Source of the DNA: CANNDT01 sp945876205
GTDB taxonomy: Bacteria; Acidobacteriota; Vicinamibacteria; Vicinamibacterales; UBA2999
Reading direction: 5' to 3'
DNA length: 58,644 nucleotides
NCBI GenBank assembly: GCA_947503365.1
Contig: CANNDT010000016.1
Location: 1-58,644 of the forward strand
Part shown: positions 51,395-58,644 of the stretch, one piece after another
How positions within the stretch are numbered: position 1 is the stretch's first letter
How the letters are laid out: every line of letters starts with the position of its first letter
The notes under the pieces: generated by a model
Databases searched by the model: none
Told to the model about the DNA's origin: nothing
What the model saw: the letters and a program-made list of their open reading frames with translations, nothing else
Translations under genes and position numbers: made by a program

Positions 51395-51504
51395 ATCCGC
51401 GGGCATGGTTCGCAGCCGGACACGGCCACCGAGCCCTCCAAATCCACGCTGTGACGCATCGAGGATCGGAGCTGGACACGGTGGGCGCCGATAACATCAG
51501 CACG

Positions 51505-51927
51505 ATGAGAGGCGAGGTCACAGCGCCCGGCGTGGCCGCGCGGCCGCTCGTCCCTGGTATCCGCTTGATGCAGGCGGTACTGGGACTGGCCTGCTTCGGC
51601 ATTGGCGCGGTCGGTGCAGTCGTTCCCGGCCTCCCGACGACCGTGTTCCTGCTCGGCGGCTCGTACTTTCTGACCCGCAGTTGTCCGGCGCTCGAGCGAC
51701 GGCTTCGACGGAGTCCGATGTTCATGCCGTACGCGGTCTTCCTCGACGGGACGACGCCGCTGCCTCCGCAGGCGCGCCGTGCGGCGATCGCCGCCATGTG
51801 GACGTCGATTGTCGCGAGCGCGGCGCTCCTGGCATGGCGCGGCGCAGCCCCCTTCGCCCTTGGAGCCCTCGTCGCAGCCGGCCTGGTAGGCACGGGAGTC
51901 ATCCTGCGCTTCCGTCGGCGTTCCTAG
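51505..51927 (+). CDS. DUF454 (YbaN family) inner membrane protein
   Basis: 140 aa from ATG 51505. 'LACFGIGAVGAVVPGLPTTV' and 'FLLGGSYFLTRSCPALERRL' are the DUF454 signature, followed by two C-terminal hydrophobic spans ('WTSIVASAALLAW', 'ALGALVAAGLVGTGVIL'). Family members are small inner-membrane proteins of unknown role. It begins just after the recQ fragment and debris zone. Confidence 0.82.
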   Translation: MRGEVTAPGVAARPLVPGIRLMQAVLGLACFGIGAVGAVVPGLPTTVFLLGGSYFLTRSCPALERRLRRSPMFMPYAVFLDGTTPLPPQARRAAIAAMWTSIVASAALLAWRGAAPFALGALVAAGLVGTGVILRFRRRS

Positions 51928-52084
51928 CGATTCCCTCGACCGGCGCACGTGGCCAGGTTTCAGCGGAAATCAGCTTGTGCGTTCACGCGGTAAGACAATC
52001 CGGTTTCGGAGATTGTCTACCGCAGTGAACTCCGTCGTGCCCGTTGTCCGCAGGTGAGGGAAGGTGTCGAAGTTCGCGCGGCGA

Positions 52085-52122
52085 TATAATTGCCATCCTT
52101 CTCCTTCTCCAACCGAGGAAGA
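52085..52122 (+). promoter_or_regulatory. -10 element and ribosome site of the hybrid histidine kinase
   Basis: TATAAT (52085-52090) is followed by GAGGAAGA (52115-52122), which fits a TTG start at 52126. This decides the start against the earlier in-frame TTG at 52090, which overlaps the -10. Confidence 0.5.
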
Positions 52123-52125
52123 TCT

Positions 52126-54120
52126 TTGTCCGACCTTCAACCTGATGACCGCGCCAGCCACGCGCAGGCGGCCAACGATCGCGACCGGTTCTTCGCGCTC
52201 GCCCTCGATCTCTTCTGCGTCGCCGATTTCACGGGTTGCTTCCGGCGCGTCAATCCGGCTTTTGCCGAGCTGCTCGGATGGACCGCCGAGGAGCTGTGCG
52301 GCCGCCCGTTCCTCGATTTTGTCCATCCCGACGATCGCGCCGCCACGATCGCGGAAATCAACTCGCTGTCCGCGGGCGACGTCACGGTGCGCTTCCGCAA
52401 TCGCTACCGCTGCAAGGACGACTCGTGGCGCTGGTTGTCGTGGAGTGCGCAGCCCGTCGTCTCCGATGGATTGATCTACGCCGTCGCGCGCGACATCACC
52501 GCGCTGCGCGAGGCGGAGGAATCGCTCCGCGCGAAGGAGGCCGAGTTGCTCGCGTTGAACACCAACCTCGACGCCCTGGTCGCCGAGCGAACCTGCCAGC
52601 TCCGCGCCAGCGAAAAGCGATTCGAGAGCCTGGTCGAATTCGCCCCGGATGCCCTGGTGATGACGAACCCGCAAGGCGCGATCGTGCTCGTGAATCGTCA
52701 GGCGGAGGTGCTGTTCGGGTGGCCGCGGGCGGAGTTGGTTGGTCAGCCCGTGGAGGTGCTCATGCCCGGGGACTCTCGGCAGGACCACCCCTCGCTGCGC
52801 GAACGTTACCTGCACAGCGCCGTCCCTCGCGCCATGGGAGGCACGCGATCGAACCTGCGCGCCGTGCGCAAGGACGGCACGGAATTGTTCGTGGACATCA
52901 GCCTCAGCCCGATCGCGTCGGCCGATGGCCTGCTGGTCGCCGCGGCTGTACGCGACGTGACCGAGCGCCGCCAGCTCGAAGCCCAGTTGCAGCAGAGCCG
53001 CAAGATGGAGAGCATCGGCCGCCTGGCGGGGGGCATCGCGCACGACTTCAATAACCTGCTGACCGTGATCCTCGGGACGGTTGGTCTCGCGCTGGATGGC
53101 CTCAGGGAGCAGGATCCGCTTCACGCCGACATGATGCGCGTTTACGCGGTGGGCGAACGCGCCGCGGTGCTGACCCGGCAGCTCTTGGCGTTCAGCCGCA
53201 AGCAGATCATGCAGCCCAAGCCGCTCAGTCTCGACACAGTGGTCGCTGACATGCTCGGCATGCTCGATCGCCTGCTCGGCGCCGACATCCGGATCGTGTT
53301 CGCGCCATCGCCGCGCCCTGGTGTCGTGATGGCCGATCCGGGGCAGGTGGAGCAGGTCATCATGAACCTGGTCGTCAACGCCCGGGACGCGATGCCTGGC
53401 GGCGGCACGCTGACGATCGCAACGGCTGAGGTCGTGCTGGATGCGGCGTGCGCCGCTGAACTCGCCGTTCCCCAGGGCCCCTACGTGATGGTCGTCGTCA
53501 GCGACACGGGCATCGGGATGGACGAGGCGACCCGCGGGCAGATCTTCGAGCCGTTCTTCACCACGAAGCCGCCGGGACAGGGCACGGGGCTCGGGCTCTC
53601 GACGGTGCACGGTATCGTCAACCAGAGCGGCGGTGCCATCCACGTGGAGAGTGAGGTTGGCCGGGGCACTACGTTCAAGGTCTATCTACCCAGGATCGAG
53701 GGCACGAGTCCCGCCGCGGAGGCGCGCTCGGTTCAGCCGGCGTCCATCGCGCGCGGCGGCGAATCGGTGCTGGTTGTCGAGGACGACGGCGGTGTACGCG
53801 ACTTCGCCGTGCGATGCCTCAAGGCGGCCGGCTACGCGGTCCGCGCCGCGGCGAGTGGCGAGGAGGCCCTCCAGGTAATCGCGTTGGGAGCGCCGCCGGA
53901 CGTGCTGCTCACCGACGTGATCATGCCGGGCCTGAGCGGGGCCGAGCTGGCCCGGCAGGTGCTGGCGGCCAGGCCGGATACCACGGTGGTGTTCACGTCG
54001 GGCTACACCGACGACGCGATCGTTCACCACGGCGTGCTCGCGGAAGGGACGCACTTCCTGGGCAAGCCGTACACGGCCGGGGAGCTGACCCGCGTGTTGC
54101 GCGCCGCGATCGAGGCGTGA
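52126..54120 (+). CDS. Hybrid sensor histidine kinase with two PAS domains and a receiver
   Basis: 664 aa from TTG 52126. Two PAS domains ('FALALDLFCVADFTGCFRRV', about 25-140; 'FAPDALVMTNPQGAIVLVN', about 180-300), then HisKA with 'GRLAGGIAHDFNNLLTVILG', an HATPase ('NLVVNARDAMPGGG', 'DTGIGMDEATRGQIFEPFFT', 'GTGLGLSTVHGIV') and a C-terminal receiver ('VLVVEDDGGVRDFAVRCLK', phospho-Asp in 'VLLTDVIMPGLSG', Lys in 'FLGKPYT'). No membrane segment, so it senses an intracellular signal. Output partner unknown. Confidence 0.92.
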   Translation: MSDLQPDDRASHAQAANDRDRFFALALDLFCVADFTGCFRRVNPAFAELLGWTAEELCGRPFLDFVHPDDRAATIAEINSLSAGDVTVRFRNRYRCKDDSWRWLSWSAQPVVSDGLIYAVARDITALREAEESLRAKEAELLALNTNLDALVAERTCQLRASEKRFESLVEFAPDALVMTNPQGAIVLVNRQAEVLFGWPRAELVGQPVEVLMPGDSRQDHPSLRERYLHSAVPRAMGGTRSNLRAVRKDGTELFVDISLSPIASADGLLVAAAVRDVTERRQLEAQLQQSRKMESIGRLAGGIAHDFNNLLTVILGTVGLALDGLREQDPLHADMMRVYAVGERAAVLTRQLLAFSRKQIMQPKPLSLDTVVADMLGMLDRLLGADIRIVFAPSPRPGVVMADPGQVEQVIMNLVVNARDAMPGGGTLTIATAEVVLDAACAAELAVPQGPYVMVVVSDTGIGMDEATRGQIFEPFFTTKPPGQGTGLGLSTVHGIVNQSGGAIHVESEVGRGTTFKVYLPRIEGTSPAAEARSVQPASIARGGESVLVVEDDGGVRDFAVRCLKAAGYAVRAAASGEEALQVIALGAPPDVLLTDVIMPGLSGAELARQVLAARPDTTVVFTSGYTDDAIVHHGVLAEGTHFLGKPYTAGELTRVLRAAIEA

Positions 54121-54144
54121 GGCGCGCGCCGCGTCCACTCACAA

Positions 54145-54328
54145 GCAACACGTCGGATTCAGGCAAATGGTCCCGCAGGCGCGTCGTGCGCCCATCCTGA
54201 CGTACATCAAACACCACGCACACCGGACACCACGTACAGATGCCCCTCGTTACGCTCGACCACGTCTCGCTCGCTTACGGATACCTGCCCCTGCTCGACG
54301 ATGCGAGCGTGGAGATTGAGGCGGGTGA
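54145..54328 (+). repeat. Truncated duplicate of the ABC-F gene 5' end and leader
   Basis: About 90% identical to 56099-56283. It contains ~95 bp of upstream sequence ('CAGGCGCGTCGTGCGCCCAT' is exact) and the first 29 codons of the ABC-F gene, with ATG at 54240 ('MPLVTLDHVSLAYGYLPLLD'). Homology ends at GCGGGTGA. A non-functional stub that marks one edge of a toxin-antitoxin insert. Confidence 0.85.
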
Positions 54329-54355
54329 TCTCGCGGAGCACGCTCACCATGCTCG

Positions 54356-54377
54356 CCAGGCGCCTGATGGCGCCTGG
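54356..54377 (-). terminator. Stem-loop downstream of vapC
   Basis: CCAGGCGCC (54356-54364), loop TGAT, GGCGCCTGG (54369-54377): a perfect 9-bp stem with a 4-nt loop, 23 bp beyond the vapC stop. No T-run follows, so termination or mRNA end-protection are both possible. Confidence 0.5.
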
Positions 54378-54399
54378 CAGCGGGCGGGGTCCTGACGCG

Positions 54400-54777
54400 C
54401 TATGTCAGATGGAGGTGGAGGCCAGGAATATCGCGAAAGTCGCCGTGATTGAGCGTCCAGAGGCTGGCGTCCTGCGTCAGGGCGCAGGCGGCGATGGCAA
54501 TGTCCAGCTCACGGCCCCGCGGTCGCCTCACCTGTCGATACACATCCGCCGCCACCCGCGCCTCCAGTTCCCCGAAGCCGGTGACGGCGTCCGGTCCCAG
54601 GAGCGCCGCCTCGAGGGCGAGTTCCTCATCGATTCTGGGCCCGCGCCGCCATTCATACAGCACCAGCGACGACACGCCCAGGCGGATACCATCGGCGACG
54701 ATGCCCCGGAGCGTCGGCAGCGAACGGCGTGGCCCCGTCAGCGCGTCGATCAGGACCGATGTGTCCAGGTGAATCAC
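54400..54777 (-). CDS. vapC: PIN-domain toxin (VapC type)
   Basis: 125 aa. 'MIHLDTSVLIDALTG' holds the first catalytic Asp, 'SSLVLYEWRRGPR' the Glu, 'RELDIAIAACALTQDASLWT' the third acidic residue and 'LNHGDFRDIPGL' the last. Start overlaps the antitoxin stop (ATGA). A second VapBC, unrelated in detail to that at 6730-7373. Confidence 0.9.
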   Translation of the reverse strand: MIHLDTSVLIDALTGPRRSLPTLRGIVADGIRLGVSSLVLYEWRRGPRIDEELALEAALLGPDAVTGFGELEARVAADVYRQVRRPRGRELDIAIAACALTQDASLWTLNHGDFRDIPGLHLHLT

Positions 54778-55049
54778 GCCGATCGCCGTCCTCCGCCTCG
54801 ACGGGCGCGACGAACCTCCGCCAGCTCCCGCTCCACCGCCGCGCGAGGACGCGTGGGCGGCGTACTCAACACCGCGTCGATCGAGCGCAACATGCGGCGC
54901 CGTTCCTCCTCGCTGAGGCGGCCGGCTCTGGAACCGTACTCGCGAATGGCCTCCCGCACGACGGCACTGCGGGGTTTGGCCAGTCGCTGCGCTGCCAGAT
55001 TGAGCGCCGCCACTGTCTCGTCATCGAGGGTAAACGTCATCTTCACCAT
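54774..55049 (-). CDS. vapB: Ribbon-helix-helix antitoxin of the VapBC pair
   Basis: About 91 aa from ATG 55049 (ATG 55040 also possible). 'MTFTLDDETVAALNLAAQRL' and 'KPRSAVVREAIREYGSRAG' are the ribbon-helix-helix DNA-binding part; the Arg-rich tail should contact the toxin. The start lies within an inverted repeat, consistent with autoregulation. Confidence 0.85.
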   Translation of the reverse strand: MVKMTFTLDDETVAALNLAAQRLAKPRSAVVREAIREYGSRAGRLSEEERRRMLRSIDAVLSTPPTRPRAAVERELAEVRRARRGGGRRSA

Positions 55050-55079
55050 ACTTCGCCAGATTACCATATCGAGTATGGT
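55045..55079 (-). promoter_or_regulatory. vapBC operator
   Basis: ACCATAC (55045-55051) and GTATGGT (55073-55079) are exact inverted repeats, with a third related half-site ACCATAT (55063-55069) between them. AT-rich and immediately upstream of the antitoxin. Confidence 0.55.
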
Positions 55080-55180
55080 TACCCGTGCGGTGGACAGGAC
55101 CGAGCGTGTGAATCGTCCGGGGGCCCTGCTGCCGGAGTTGAGGCGCCCCGTGAATATTTCACCAAGGCTATAATCGGGCC

Positions 55181-55597
55181 GTGACCGCCCTTCACCCCGC
55201 GCTCGCCGACGCGCTCGCCGCCGCGCTCGCGACAGAGCCAGGCGTCCGCCTGGCCGTGCTGTTCGGATCCGCGGCCCGTGGCGATGCCCACTCGGGCAGC
55301 GATTTGGATGTCGGGGTGCTCGGCCCGCAGGCGGGCGACCTGCCGTCGCTCACGGTCAGACTCGAGCGAGCCACCGGTCGTCCCGTCGATGTCATAGCAC
55401 TGACCGACGCTCCACCACTGTTACGATTCGAGATCGCGCGAGATGGCTGGGTCCTCGCCGAGAGACAACCGCATCTGTGGAGCGACTTCAAAGCGCGCGC
55501 GATGGTGGATTGGTGGGACTGGGCACCGATCGCTCGACGCTTCCACGCCGCAGCCGCGTCACGTCTTCGCGAGCAGGTGGACCGTGGTCCGTCGTGA
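55181..55597 (+). CDS. mntA: MntA-type nucleotidyltransferase antitoxin
   Basis: 138 aa from GTG 55181. 'VLFGSAARGDAHSGSDLDVG' is the GSx10DxD motif of minimal nucleotidyltransferases. MntA adds AMP to its HEPN partner to silence it. A TATAAT hexamer (55169-55174) only 6 bp before the GTG points to a leaderless transcript. Overlaps the HEPN gene by 14 bp. Confidence 0.88.
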   Translation: MTALHPALADALAAALATEPGVRLAVLFGSAARGDAHSGSDLDVGVLGPQAGDLPSLTVRLERATGRPVDVIALTDAPPLLRFEIARDGWVLAERQPHLWSDFKARAMVDWWDWAPIARRFHAAAASRLREQVDRGPS

Positions 55598-56003
55598 CGT
55601 CGCGGGCGCGCGCGTCGCACGGGCGACGGCCTGGTTAGACGACGCCAGCCGGCTTCTCGACCAACCGGCCGATGTCTTCGTGGCAGCCACCAAGGACCGC
55701 GACCTGGCCCTCTTCTATTTGTTTCTCGCCATTCAGGAGTGCATCGATCTGTCCGCACACTGGGTGGCAGATGCCGGCTGGGGTGCCCCCGACGACGCAG
55801 GCTCGACGTTCGATGTGCTCGCAGAGCGCCACGCCATCGACCGTGAGCTCGCGGACGGCCTCCGCCTGGCGGCCGGTCTTCGGAACCGTATCGCCCACGG
55901 CTATGCCATGCTCGACTACCGCCGCGTGCAGACCGAGTCCCAGGCAGGCGTTCCTGCGTTGCGGCGCTTCCTCGCGGCCGTCGCTCGCGAAGCCGGGCTG
56001 TAG
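55584..56003 (+). CDS. hepT: HepT-type HEPN toxin
   Basis: 139 aa from GTG 55584. Helical HEPN/DUF86 protein: 'DLALFYLFLAIQECIDLSAH' and the catalytic 'GLRNRIAHGYAMLDY' (RNxxxH followed by Tyr, the site AMPylated by MntA in this family). Expected to be an RNase. Coupled by overlap to mntA and placed between the two ABC-F 5' copies. Confidence 0.88.
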   Translation: MVRRDVAGARVARATAWLDDASRLLDQPADVFVAATKDRDLALFYLFLAIQECIDLSAHWVADAGWGAPDDAGSTFDVLAERHAIDRELADGLRLAAGLRNRIAHGYAMLDYRRVQTESQAGVPALRRFLAAVAREAGL

Positions 56004-56098
56004 CCGTTCGGCCCCCCGCAGCACGCATCGGCGTACAAACAAGCTTCATCACCTACGACGCCTTCGTGCGCAGGTGATGCGTGCGTCGAGGAATTTAC

Positions 56099-56283
56099 GC
56101 AACACGCCGGATTTAGGCATGATGATCCTGCAGGCGCGTCGTGCGCCCATCCTGACGTACACCAAACACCACGCACACCGGACACCACGCACAGATGCCC
56201 CTTGTCACGCTCGACCACGTCTCGCTCGCCTACGGATACCTGCCACTGCTCGACGATGCGAGCGTGGAGATTGAGGCGGGTGA
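56099..56283 (+). repeat. ABC-F leader and 5' end, intact copy of the duplicated segment
   Basis: Matches 54145-54328 at about 90% with a 1-bp indel. The two copies lie about 1.95 kb apart in direct orientation and enclose VapBC and MntA/HepT. 56004-56098 shows no gene. Confidence 0.85.
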
Positions 56284-58042
56284 GCGCATCTGCATCATCG
56301 GCCGCAACGGTACCGGCAAGTCCACCCTGCTGCAGATCGTCGGCGGCGACGTGAAGCCCGATGAGGGCCGCGTCTGGAGGCAGCCGGCGTTACGCATCGG
56401 ACGGCTCGCGCAGGATGCGCCGCTCGAGGACACGCGCCCGGTGTTCGACGTCGTCTCCGAAGGTCTGCCTGACCTTGGCGATGACGAGTGGCAGCGCGAC
56501 TCGCGCGTGGGCCGGGTGCTGTCGCGCCTTGACCTGCCCACCGAGGCCAGCGTGGCCACGTTATCCGGCGGATGGCGGCGTCGGGTGCTCCTGGCCCGCG
56601 CGCTGGTGGGAGAGCCTGACGTCCTCCTGCTGGACGAGCCGACCAATCATCTCGATATCGAGTCGATGACCTGGCTCGAGACGTTTCTCATCGACTACTC
56701 GGGCGCGATCATGTTCGTCTCGCACGACCGTGTCTTCCTCCAGCGCGTCGCCACGCGCATCGTCGAGCTCGATCGCGGCCACCTGACGTCGTGGCCGGGT
56801 GATTACGCGGCGTTCGTGCGCAACAAGGAAGCGGCGCTGGCGACCGAGGCGGTGCAGAACGCGAAGTTCGACAAGAAGCTCGCAGAAGAAGAAGCGTGGC
56901 TGCGCCAGGGGATCAAGGCCCGGCGCACACGCGACGAGGGCCGCGTGCGCGCGCTGCTGTCGATGCGGAACGACCGGGCGGGCCGCCGGGAGCAGGCGGG
57001 TACCGTGCGCCTGCAGGCGGACGCCGGCGAGCGCTCAGGTCAGATGGTGATCGAAGCCAAGGGCGTGTCCAAGGCGTTCGGTTCCAAGGTGGTCTTTTCC
57101 AATGCGAGCGTACGCGTGATGCGCGGGGATCGCGTTGGCCTGATCGGACCGAACGGATCGGGAAAGACGACGATGCTGCGGATGCTGATTGGCGAGCTCG
57201 AGCCAGACTCCGGCGAGTGGCGGCTGGGCGCCAACGTGCAGATCGCGTACTACGATCAGCAGCGCGAGCAGCTCGATCCCGAGCGGACCGTGTTCGACAC
57301 GATTGCCGATGGGCACGACATGGTCACTGTCAACGGGCAGGAGCAGCACGTCCACGGGTACCTGGCCAACTTCCTCTTTCCGCCCGAGCGCGCGGCATCG
57401 CCGGTCAAGGCGCTGTCGGGAGGCGAGCGCAACCGCCTGCTGCTGGCGCGCCTCTTCACGCGGCCGGCAAACCTCCTGGTGCTCGACGAGCCGACCAACG
57501 ATCTCGACATCGAGACGCTCGAGCTGCTCGAGGCGCTCCTCACCGAGTGGCCGGGGACGCTCCTCCTCGTCAGCCACGACCGCGCCTTCATCGATCACGT
57601 CGTGACGAGCACCCTCGTCTTCGAAGCCGAGGGACAGGTACACGAGTACGTCGGCGGATACACCGACTGGATGCGGCAGAAGCGGCACCCGAAGCCGAAG
57701 AAGGCCGAGGCGCCAAACCGAGAACCCCGAACCGGGAACGTCGAACCAGGAACCAGGAAGCCGGAACCAGGAAGGGCGAGCCGCGTTGACGCGGCTCGCG
57801 CTGCGAGCGCTGCGAGCAAGCTGTCCTACAAGGAACAGAAGGAGCTCGAGAAGTTGCCGGCGCGGATCGAAGGGCTCGAGGCGGAACAGGAGCAACTCAA
57901 CGCCGCCGTCGCATCACCAGGGTTCTACAAGGAAGGCGCCGAGACGATCCACCAGACGCTCGCGCGATTGGAGCAGATCCAGGAGGCGCTCCTCGACGCG
58001 TACGCCCGCTGGGACGAGCTCGATTCCCGCTCCAAGGGCTAG
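56195..58042 (+). CDS. ABC-F family ATPase (Uup/EttA type)
   Basis: 615 aa. Two ABC domains: first Walker A 'IIGRNGTGKSTLLQIVGG', signature 'LSGGWRRRVLLARALV', Walker B 'VLLLDEPTNHLDIESM'; second 'LIGPNGSGKTTMLRMLIG', 'LSGGERNRLLLARLFT', 'LLVLDEPTNDLDIETL'. No transmembrane part. The C-terminal region is a Uup-type coiled coil ('YKEQKELEKLPARIEGLEAE') after a low-complexity linker encoded by 'AACCAGGAACC'-like repeats. Acts on ribosomes or DNA-damage intermediates. The gene is complete. Confidence 0.93.
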   Translation: MPLVTLDHVSLAYGYLPLLDDASVEIEAGERICIIGRNGTGKSTLLQIVGGDVKPDEGRVWRQPALRIGRLAQDAPLEDTRPVFDVVSEGLPDLGDDEWQRDSRVGRVLSRLDLPTEASVATLSGGWRRRVLLARALVGEPDVLLLDEPTNHLDIESMTWLETFLIDYSGAIMFVSHDRVFLQRVATRIVELDRGHLTSWPGDYAAFVRNKEAALATEAVQNAKFDKKLAEEEAWLRQGIKARRTRDEGRVRALLSMRNDRAGRREQAGTVRLQADAGERSGQMVIEAKGVSKAFGSKVVFSNASVRVMRGDRVGLIGPNGSGKTTMLRMLIGELEPDSGEWRLGANVQIAYYDQQREQLDPERTVFDTIADGHDMVTVNGQEQHVHGYLANFLFPPERAASPVKALSGGERNRLLLARLFTRPANLLVLDEPTNDLDIETLELLEALLTEWPGTLLLVSHDRAFIDHVVTSTLVFEAEGQVHEYVGGYTDWMRQKRHPKPKKAEAPNREPRTGNVEPGTRKPEPGRASRVDAARAASAASKLSYKEQKELEKLPARIEGLEAEQEQLNAAVASPGFYKEGAETIHQTLARLEQIQEALLDAYARWDELDSRSKG

Positions 58043-58045
58043 CTC

Positions 58046-58644
58046 CTAGTTGGGCCGCAGGTTGTTCTTGCCTGACAGTTCCACGCAGTTATAGGGAACG
58101 AATGGCTCGTTCGAGCGCAGCATCACGTCGGAGCCCGTGTACGGAGTCTTGAGGTACAGCGAATCCTCGGCCGTATAGGCACGCGTCAACGTCGTCCCGT
58201 TCGGATCGACCGAGAAGCGCTCGATGACGTGCATCTGATCGCTGTGCATCAGCCCCACGATCGGGATCAGCACACTTGGCGCGAAGCCAATCGTGTCGAC
58301 GACGAGCACATCGCCATCCCATCTGCCGGTGGAGTGTCCCGCGGTTGTCGGCGCGATCGTCCTGGGATGCACGGCGTTCATGTGAATCGTGCGCACGAAG
58401 TCCATGTACCCGTACTGCAGGGTGATGTCGCCGTCCTTCTGGACGATGTCGTTGACGTGCTGATCGTGCGTCCACCCGAAGAGAATGTTCGCCGGATTGC
58501 ACTTGATCGCGGGGTCGTCGAAGCGCTGGTCGTACTTTTGCGCGGCGAGCTCGCCGGCCGCCGTTGGCTCGGGTCGTCCACCCGGGCCACCCGGGCCACC
58601 CGGGCCACCCGGGCCGCCCGGCCCGCCACGCCCCGGCGCGCCGG
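58046..58644 (-). CDS. DLSGVW-family secreted protein, N-terminus beyond window
   Basis: The frame is open to the window end. The visible part has 'CNPANILFGWTHDQHVND', 'HMNAVHPRTIAPTTAGHSTG', 'GRWDGDVLVVDTIGF', 'HSDQMHVIERF' and a Cys-containing end 'FVPYNCVELSGKNNLRPN'. Upstream in frame is a collagen-like (Gly-Pro-Gly)n linker at 58573-58620 encoded by a 9-bp GGCCCGGGT repeat, then 'PEPTAAGELAAQKYDQRF'. It converges on the ABC-F gene with 3 bp between stops. Confidence 0.75.
   Translation of the reverse strand, partial: GAPGRGGPGGPGGPGGPGGPGGRPEPTAAGELAAQKYDQRFDDPAIKCNPANILFGWTHDQHVNDIVQKDGDITLQYGYMDFVRTIHMNAVHPRTIAPTTAGHSTGRWDGDVLVVDTIGFAPSVLIPIVGLMHSDQMHVIERFSVDPNGTTLTRAYTAEDSLYLKTPYTGSDVMLRSNEPFVPYNCVELSGKNNLRPN

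Overview
The window is GC-rich and densely coded. Its gene content fits an Acidobacteriota member of the Vicinamibacteria or Solibacter type: two Oar-like TonB-dependent receptors with N-terminal carboxypeptidase-regulatory domains, several DUF6152 proteins, many copies of a secreted family with the motif 'DGKPDLSGVW', a DUF6351 protein and a reaction-centre-type cytochrome c subunit. This placement is inferred from protein families; no rRNA or intact tRNA is present. Both window ends cut through genes of the DLSGVW family.

Layout. 0-4.5 kb: a minus-strand cluster with a DsbD-alpha protein, a TlpA-like thioredoxin, a solute-binding protein, a DLSGVW protein and a membrane protein with a Cys-rich tail. 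4.6-6.7 kb: a bicupin translationally coupled to a Pch2/TRIP13-like AAA+ ATPase with a His-rich tail. 6.7-12.4 kb: VapBC, two DUF6644-like membrane proteins, glycogen phosphorylase, a deoxynucleoside-kinase-like protein and a TIG-domain protein. 12.4-22.7 kb: a secreted/outer-membrane block holding an M20 peptidase fused to a DLSGVW domain, a TonB-dependent receptor behind a clear sigma70 promoter, then alternating DUF6152 and DLSGVW genes and an alpha/beta hydrolase. 22.7-30.6 kb: a DUF5916 pseudogene, gamma-glutamyltransferase whose signal-peptide region lies in a CACGAAG repeat, and a coxG-M-L-S-type molybdenum hydroxylase operon with an MFS transporter. 30.6-36.1 kb: recQ, then a tightly overlapped operon of methyltransferase, FolB/FolX-like, FolM-like SDR, double-HKD phospholipase-D protein and CYTH protein, read here as a possible pterin-modifying pathway.

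36.1-40 kb is an accessory zone: gene fragments, a Fic protein with a 28-bp perfect palindrome at its promoter, HigBA, a second 3' end of recQ and a broken IS91 transposase. 40-48.6 kb returns to secreted functions: DUF6351, a DUF6152/DLSGVW pair, a dihaem cytochrome and a second receptor. 48.6-51.5 kb is a second debris zone with a tRNA-like remnant, a histidine kinase, GAF, permease and recQ fragments, and short sequences shared with the first debris zone. 51.5-58 kb holds a DUF454 protein, a hybrid histidine kinase, VapBC and MntA/HepT between two copies of the 5' end of an ABC-F gene, then the intact ABC-F gene.

Main points for a second look: the pterin/CYTH operon, the bicupin with a His-tailed AAA+ partner, the expanded DLSGVW/DUF6152 secreted system including a peptidase fusion, and a recurring pattern in which partial duplications of neighbouring housekeeping genes (recQ, ABC-F) bracket accessory and toxin-antitoxin cargo.
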